Origin: Streptococcus australis
Lineage (GTDB): Bacteria; Bacillota; Bacilli; Lactobacillales; Streptococcaceae
NCBI RefSeq assembly: GCF_003943615.1
Contig: NZ_RJPZ01000009.1
Span: 1,302-38,554, forward strand
Direction: 5' to 3'
DNA: 37,253 nucleotides
Positions 33,273 to 37,253 of the stretch are shown here, one piece after another (position 1 is the stretch's first letter; each line of letters starts with the position of its first letter). The translations under genes and the position numbers were made by a program. The notes under the pieces are model-generated. The model ran no database searches, was not told where the DNA came from, and saw only the letters and a list, made by a program, of their open reading frames with translations.

Positions 33273-34112
33273 ATGACAAAAGCAGATATCCTTTTTAAAG
33301 AAAATATTAGAAGAATAATGGAAGAAGGTGTCTGGTCTGAGCAGGCTCGGCCTAAGTACAAGGATGGTACAACTGCCAATTCCAAGTACATCACTGGGGC
33401 ATTTATGGAGTTTGACTTAGCCAAAGGTGAGTTCCCTATTACGACTCTTCGTCCTATCGCTATTAAATCGGCCATCAAGGAAATGCTCTGGATTTATCAG
33501 GATCAGTCCAATAGTTTGGAACTCCTAAATGACAAGTACCAAGTTCATTACTGGAATGACTGGGAAGTGGGAGACACGGGAACAATTGGAGAGCGGTATG
33601 GTGCAGTCGTTAAAAAGCACGATATTATCAACAAGATTCTCAAACAGCTGGAAGCCAATCCTTGGAATCGACGCAATATCATTTCCCTTTGGGACTACCA
33701 AGCCTTTGAGGAGAGTGAAGGGCTCTTACCTTGTGCCTTTCAAACCATGTTTGATGTACGTCGTGTCGATGGGGACATCTATCTGGATGCAACCTTGACC
33801 CAACGTTCCAATGACATGTTGGTGGCACACCATATCAATGCCATGCAGTATGTAGCTCTTCAGATGATGATCGCTAAGCACTTTGGTTGGAAGGTTGGTA
33901 AGTTCTTTTACTTTATTAACAACCTGCACATCTATGATAACCAATTCGAACAGGCGGAGGAGTTGCTTCGGCGTGAGCCCTCTGTTTGCCATCCACGTTT
34001 GGTCTTAAACGTACCAGATGGCACCAATTTCTTTGAGATCAAAGCTGAGGATTTTGTATTGGAGGATTATGATCCTGTCAAACCTCAGTTGAAGTTTGAT
34101 TTGGCTATATAG
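33273..34112 (+). CDS. thyA: Thymidylate synthase
   Basis: 279 aa. Methylates dUMP to dTMP with methylene-tetrahydrofolate. Catalytic Cys154 in [10 protein letters not shown]; other family marks [26 protein letters not shown] and [19 protein letters not shown] precedes the ATG. Confidence 0.96.
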   Translation: MTKADILFKENIRRIMEEGVWSEQARPKYKDGTTANSKYITGAFMEFDLAKGEFPITTLRPIAIKSAIKEMLWIYQDQSNSLELLNDKYQVHYWNDWEVGDTGTIGERYGAVVKKHDIINKILKQLEANPWNRRNIISLWDYQAFEESEGLLPCAFQTMFDVRRVDGDIYLDATLTQRSNDMLVAHHINAMQYVALQMMIAKHFGWKVGKFFYFINNLHIYDNQFEQAEELLRREPSVCHPRLVLNVPDGTNFFEIKAEDFVLEDYDPVKPQLKFDLAI

Positions 34113-34263
34113 AGAGTGTTAGTAGAAAACACTATCAATATAGATAGGAAGAAAATTTAAAAATTTTCACATAATTGAACCCTACTTCCTATTTTTTAAA
34201 TCTACCGGTTAGTAATTTCATCAAAAATTTTAAAAATGATTAGTTTTTTTGAGTTATTTCGCT

Positions 34264-34291
34264 TTGATAATTTAAATTAATCTGATAGAAT
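34264..34291 (+). promoter_or_regulatory. Promoter for the CshA-like gene
   Basis: TTGATA (34264-34269), 16-nt spacer, TAGAAT (34286-34291) with extended TGA. Confidence 0.55.
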
Positions 34292-34356
34292 ATAAAAGGT
34301 TTAAAATATAGGCCAATAAATTAGCTTATTAATTGAAAAAAATTATGGAGGAAAAT

Positions 34357-37253
34357 ATGGGCAAAGATTTATTTAATGATCGCATTAGCAGATTTTCGAT
34401 TCGTAAATTGAATGTCGGAGTTTGCTCTGTCCTTTTAGGAACACTCGTTATGGTTGGTACAGCGTCTAGCGTAGCAGCCGAAGAAAACGCAGAGAACCCA
34501 GCAACTGTTGCAAAGGCAATAGAAGAAGGGGCTCAACCTGCTACACCAACAGAAGCTCCTGCTTCTACAACAACTGAAGCGAACACTGCTACAACAAGTG
34601 AAGCTTCAACTTCATCTAAGACTTACAATGCTGAAGCACCAGTAACTGCAACACCAACAACAACTACTGAACCAACAACTGCAGCTACGACTGAAGAAAA
34701 ACCAGCAGTAGCAACTCCTGCAGTAGCTGAGGGTTCAACAAATCCAAGCAACAAGGCAACAGAAGCAACTGCAACTGATAAGAAAGAAGAAGTAGCTGCA
34801 GGTGTCGAAGCACTAGCAACTGAAACTCCAGCTGTTACAGCAGAAACTTCTGGTAAACGTCGCCCACGTCGTGCTGTTGGGGATCCTAATGATCCAAACT
34901 TGATTGCGGATGACGTTGAAGACGCAACTTCAACTCCGAAAGTTGAAAAACCTGGCTTTACAACAGATATTGATGCCAAATCTTTGACTAGCCAGATTAC
35001 TTGGTTGGACTTTGGAGATGTAGCCAACTGGACAGGGGCTAAAAAAGTCATGGTTCCTAAAAATGACCAATTTCCTGATCAAAATTTAGAAGAAAAACTA
35101 GCTCTTCAAGTTGGGGCTACCTATACCAAGGAAATCATGCCTGGCTATGTAGTCACTGTAAAAGTCAAATCCTTGAAACCTTTCCAAGCGACTGAAATCT
35201 ATAAAAAACGGATGGAAGAGCAAGGGGCTACAGAAGCTGAAAAAGCAACCTATGATCCAAATGCAAAAAATGGCTATGTAAGTGGTGTTACTTCAAAAGG
35301 GGCTAAAAAAGCTTTTAATGATGGCGAAGAAGCCGACGTTGTCGCTGATGCTCAAAATAATTGGACTGAAATTAGACTTGAAAACGTTGATACGAAAACC
35401 AAGAAGACTACCATGGCTTCAGCTATGAATGGTGGAAATATTGGAGTTCAGTTTGAAATCTCTGCAACCTTCCGTGGAAAGAAAGTTAAACCGGCTGTTG
35501 TCATGGCTGATGGAGAGTCTGCTAACCCTGGTGAATTTGTTATGTTCACTACCAACGGACAAGGTTGGCAGCACATTGGGGAATGGAAGAAATTTACCAG
35601 ACCATCCACCTCTGAACCTTACGTTCCTCAAGATACAGATAACCTTTTGGGGCCTAAACCTAAATATAATAACATTAACCTAAGACAACTTCGTGATTCT
35701 ACTCAAGTTGGACCAGAAAAGAAACCAGTAGCTTGGAAGTACTTTGGAAATCCTGACCAAGTTACAGGTGGTCTAGGAACTGGTATCTTTGGACCAAATA
35801 TTTCTGCAGGTAATAACACAGTTCCACTCGTAATGACGCGTGGAGCATCTGAAGTGGGACTTTATATCGCTTCAGGTGGTAAACAGTCTGCTATGCTAGG
35901 ATTCTTCCCACTTGACGAAGGGGATGCTCCTGAGTCATATGGTAAGGCAGTCCATACCATTGCAACTGTTGACGGTGTTACTGGAGCTAAAGTAAATCAA
36001 CCGTATCTTGGTAGCGTAAGCCCAGATATGGATGAAAACACTACTCAAGACTGGTTCGGTGATGATAAGACAACTACGGCCGATGAAGGAATTGATCAAT
36101 TGCTTCCAGATAACCTCAAAGGGACAACCAATGAGATGATCAAGATGGACCGTACCAAACCAGGGAACTACAAGATGTCAGTTCAAGCTCATACGGATGG
36201 AGCTTCAGAAGCACATATCTATGGTTGGGTAGACTTTAACCAAAATGGTAAATTCGATGAGGATGAACGTTCAAATCTCGCTACAATCACACAAGATGGC
36301 ACTGTTGAGTTGACCTTTGCAAACAGCAAGACTTACGTCGACCCAAGCGTTAAAGAGTTAGGTGCTCGTGTTCGTATCGCTAAGAAAGCGAACGAGATCG
36401 AAAGCCCAACTGGCATGGCCTTCTCAGGGGAAGTAGAAGACTTCAAAACTCAAATCACCCACCCACCAAAAGGGGAATTTAAGGAAACTTCTGGTCCTCA
36501 AGCTACTAAACAAACAGCAACAGTAACCTTTACAGCTCGTGGTGAACACAAGTATGAACGTGATTCTAAGGCAGTTATCGACGAGACAGTAGAACCATAC
36601 ATCGTTGATAAAGATGGTAACCGTGCAACGCTTGATGCAGACGGTTACTACGTCGTTCAAGGACAAGGTAAGTACAAGATTACTGCTAAGGGCAAAGATG
36701 TAGACGTTGAGTTTATTCCAGAAGATAACTTCCTAGGAACAGCTGATGGTATCTCTATCCGTCGTTCAGATAATAATGGCTATGATACTGGTTGGTCAAC
36801 AAAATTCCCAGACCAAGAACCTAATGTGAATGGCCAATTAAATACTATGGATGGTCAATATGTTCCTACTGTAACACCGATTGACATTGAAGGAGTTGAC
36901 AAGACTTCTAAAGATATTCAAGGTGCAACTCAAAAAGAAACACCTACCTTTAATACAACAGCTTCTAACTCAGCTGGTGATAAGATTTCTATTGCTCCAA
37001 GTGCAGAATACCCGGCTAAGTTGGTAGATCCAGCTACAGGTCGCACGATTGATGAGCCATCTGTAACAGTAGCAGGAGAAGGGACTTACACTATTAATCC
37101 TTCAACTGGAGAAGTAACATTCAATCCAGAACCAAGCTTTACTGGTACAGCCAAAGGTGTGGAAGTTACATTGTCAGCGCCAGTTGGACGAAATAAAGAT
37201 GGTCAGATTCAAAAAGAGTACATTAAGACTGCTACAGCTAAGTACACACCAAC
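34357..37253 (+). CDS. CshA-like fibrillar surface adhesin, 3' end outside window
   Basis: 965 aa visible, frame open to the window edge. YSIRK-type signal FSIRK (13-17) with Gly21 and Ser24, directing export to the division septum, with cleavage near residue 41. Then a Thr/Ala/Glu-rich, probably disordered segment to ~165 and a basic KRRPRRA (167-172). A long non-repeat region (~190-700; GDVANWTGA, SGEVEDFK) matches the CshA N-terminal adhesive part. Two beta-sandwich fibril repeats begin at ~703 and ~855 (QGATQKETPTF). CshA of S. gordonii is about 2,500 aa and ends with LPXTG; the rest here is not visible. TATGGAGG precedes ATG 34357. Confidence 0.85.
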   Translation, partial: MGKDLFNDRISRFSIRKLNVGVCSVLLGTLVMVGTASSVAAEENAENPATVAKAIEEGAQPATPTEAPASTTTEANTATTSEASTSSKTYNAEAPVTATPTTTTEPTTAATTEEKPAVATPAVAEGSTNPSNKATEATATDKKEEVAAGVEALATETPAVTAETSGKRRPRRAVGDPNDPNLIADDVEDATSTPKVEKPGFTTDIDAKSLTSQITWLDFGDVANWTGAKKVMVPKNDQFPDQNLEEKLALQVGATYTKEIMPGYVVTVKVKSLKPFQATEIYKKRMEEQGATEAEKATYDPNAKNGYVSGVTSKGAKKAFNDGEEADVVADAQNNWTEIRLENVDTKTKKTTMASAMNGGNIGVQFEISATFRGKKVKPAVVMADGESANPGEFVMFTTNGQGWQHIGEWKKFTRPSTSEPYVPQDTDNLLGPKPKYNNINLRQLRDSTQVGPEKKPVAWKYFGNPDQVTGGLGTGIFGPNISAGNNTVPLVMTRGASEVGLYIASGGKQSAMLGFFPLDEGDAPESYGKAVHTIATVDGVTGAKVNQPYLGSVSPDMDENTTQDWFGDDKTTTADEGIDQLLPDNLKGTTNEMIKMDRTKPGNYKMSVQAHTDGASEAHIYGWVDFNQNGKFDEDERSNLATITQDGTVELTFANSKTYVDPSVKELGARVRIAKKANEIESPTGMAFSGEVEDFKTQITHPPKGEFKETSGPQATKQTATVTFTARGEHKYERDSKAVIDETVEPYIVDKDGNRATLDADGYYVVQGQGKYKITAKGKDVDVEFIPEDNFLGTADGISIRRSDNNGYDTGWSTKFPDQEPNVNGQLNTMDGQYVPTVTPIDIEGVDKTSKDIQGATQKETPTFNTTASNSAGDKISIAPSAEYPAKLVDPATGRTIDEPSVTVAGEGTYTINPSTGEVTFNPEPSFTGTAKGVEVTLSAPVGRNKDGQIQKEYIKTATAKYTP

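Noticed and set aside
34113..34140. Terminator after thyA
   Set aside because: AGTGTT/AACACT can pair but no T run follows.
34623..35051. 142-aa minus-strand frame rich in Ser, Val and Ala
   Set aside because: It is opposite the low-complexity Thr/Ala region of the CshA-like gene; such repeats keep the antisense frame open by chance.

Overview
This window looks like chromosomal DNA of a viridans (mitis/sanguinis-type) Streptococcus. Grounds: low-GC Firmicute codon use; strong TTGACA/TATAAT and extended -10 (TGnTATAAT) promoters; the order glcK-thyA and DUF1149-degV-dapB-cca-ABC-F as I remember it from streptococci; a PyrR-regulated pyr operon; a CcpA-controlled fruRKA operon; and a YSIRK, CshA-type fibrillar adhesin. 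I cannot fix the species. No tRNA, rRNA, CRISPR array, prophage or transposase was seen.

Layout. 1-387: C-terminal end of an unknown AT-rich gene. 521-3371: small metabolic genes (Nudix, hotdog thioesterase, HAD, PhnA-type zinc ribbon, Pr6Pr membrane protein). 3423-8093: pyr operon, with PyrR attenuator, pyrR, pyrB and two genes derived from carA and carB. 8110-10912 (minus strand): S24/XRE regulator, Cof-type HAD and pepT. 11050-16463: GNAT, lepA, a lipoprotein, a YkgJ-type protein, YjjG nucleotidase and an anchored extracytoplasmic protein. 16494-19613: rpsP-khpA and rimM-trmD, split by a MazG-like gene and an AT-rich alpha/beta hydrolase. 19720-21944: a secreted SEC10/PgrA-like protein. 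22214-25889: fruR-fruK-fruA. 26187-31816: DUF1149, DegV, dapB, cca, ABC-F and a DUF308 protein. 31889-34112: glcK and thyA. 34264-end: a CshA-like adhesin cut by the window edge.

The most unusual thing is the pyr operon. PyrR and PyrB look intact. The CarA-like protein has Gly where the glutaminase nucleophile Cys should be, and the His-Gln after it is Ala-Glu. The CarB-like protein is 577 aa instead of about 1060; it has lost the Gly-rich ATP loop and key Arg residues of the first ATP-grasp and the whole second ATP-grasp. Both frames are open, overlapping and end at a clean terminator, so this looks like a maintained pseudo-carbamoyl-phosphate synthetase pair rather than random decay. PyrB would then need carbamoyl phosphate from elsewhere.

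The second notable feature is a family of structured intergenic repeats: two near-identical ~180-bp copies (14250-14430, 25902-26080) and a ~300-bp relative (32924-33224). All begin GAGGCTG-GG/AG and end in a GTGGGA.../...TCCCAC hairpin followed by T-rich DNA. They look like folded mobile or terminator modules. Other points are a stop at codon 4 of the Nudix gene, a short Trp/Cys-rich ORF over the start of the SEC10-like gene, and several terminators followed at once by an extended -10 promoter.
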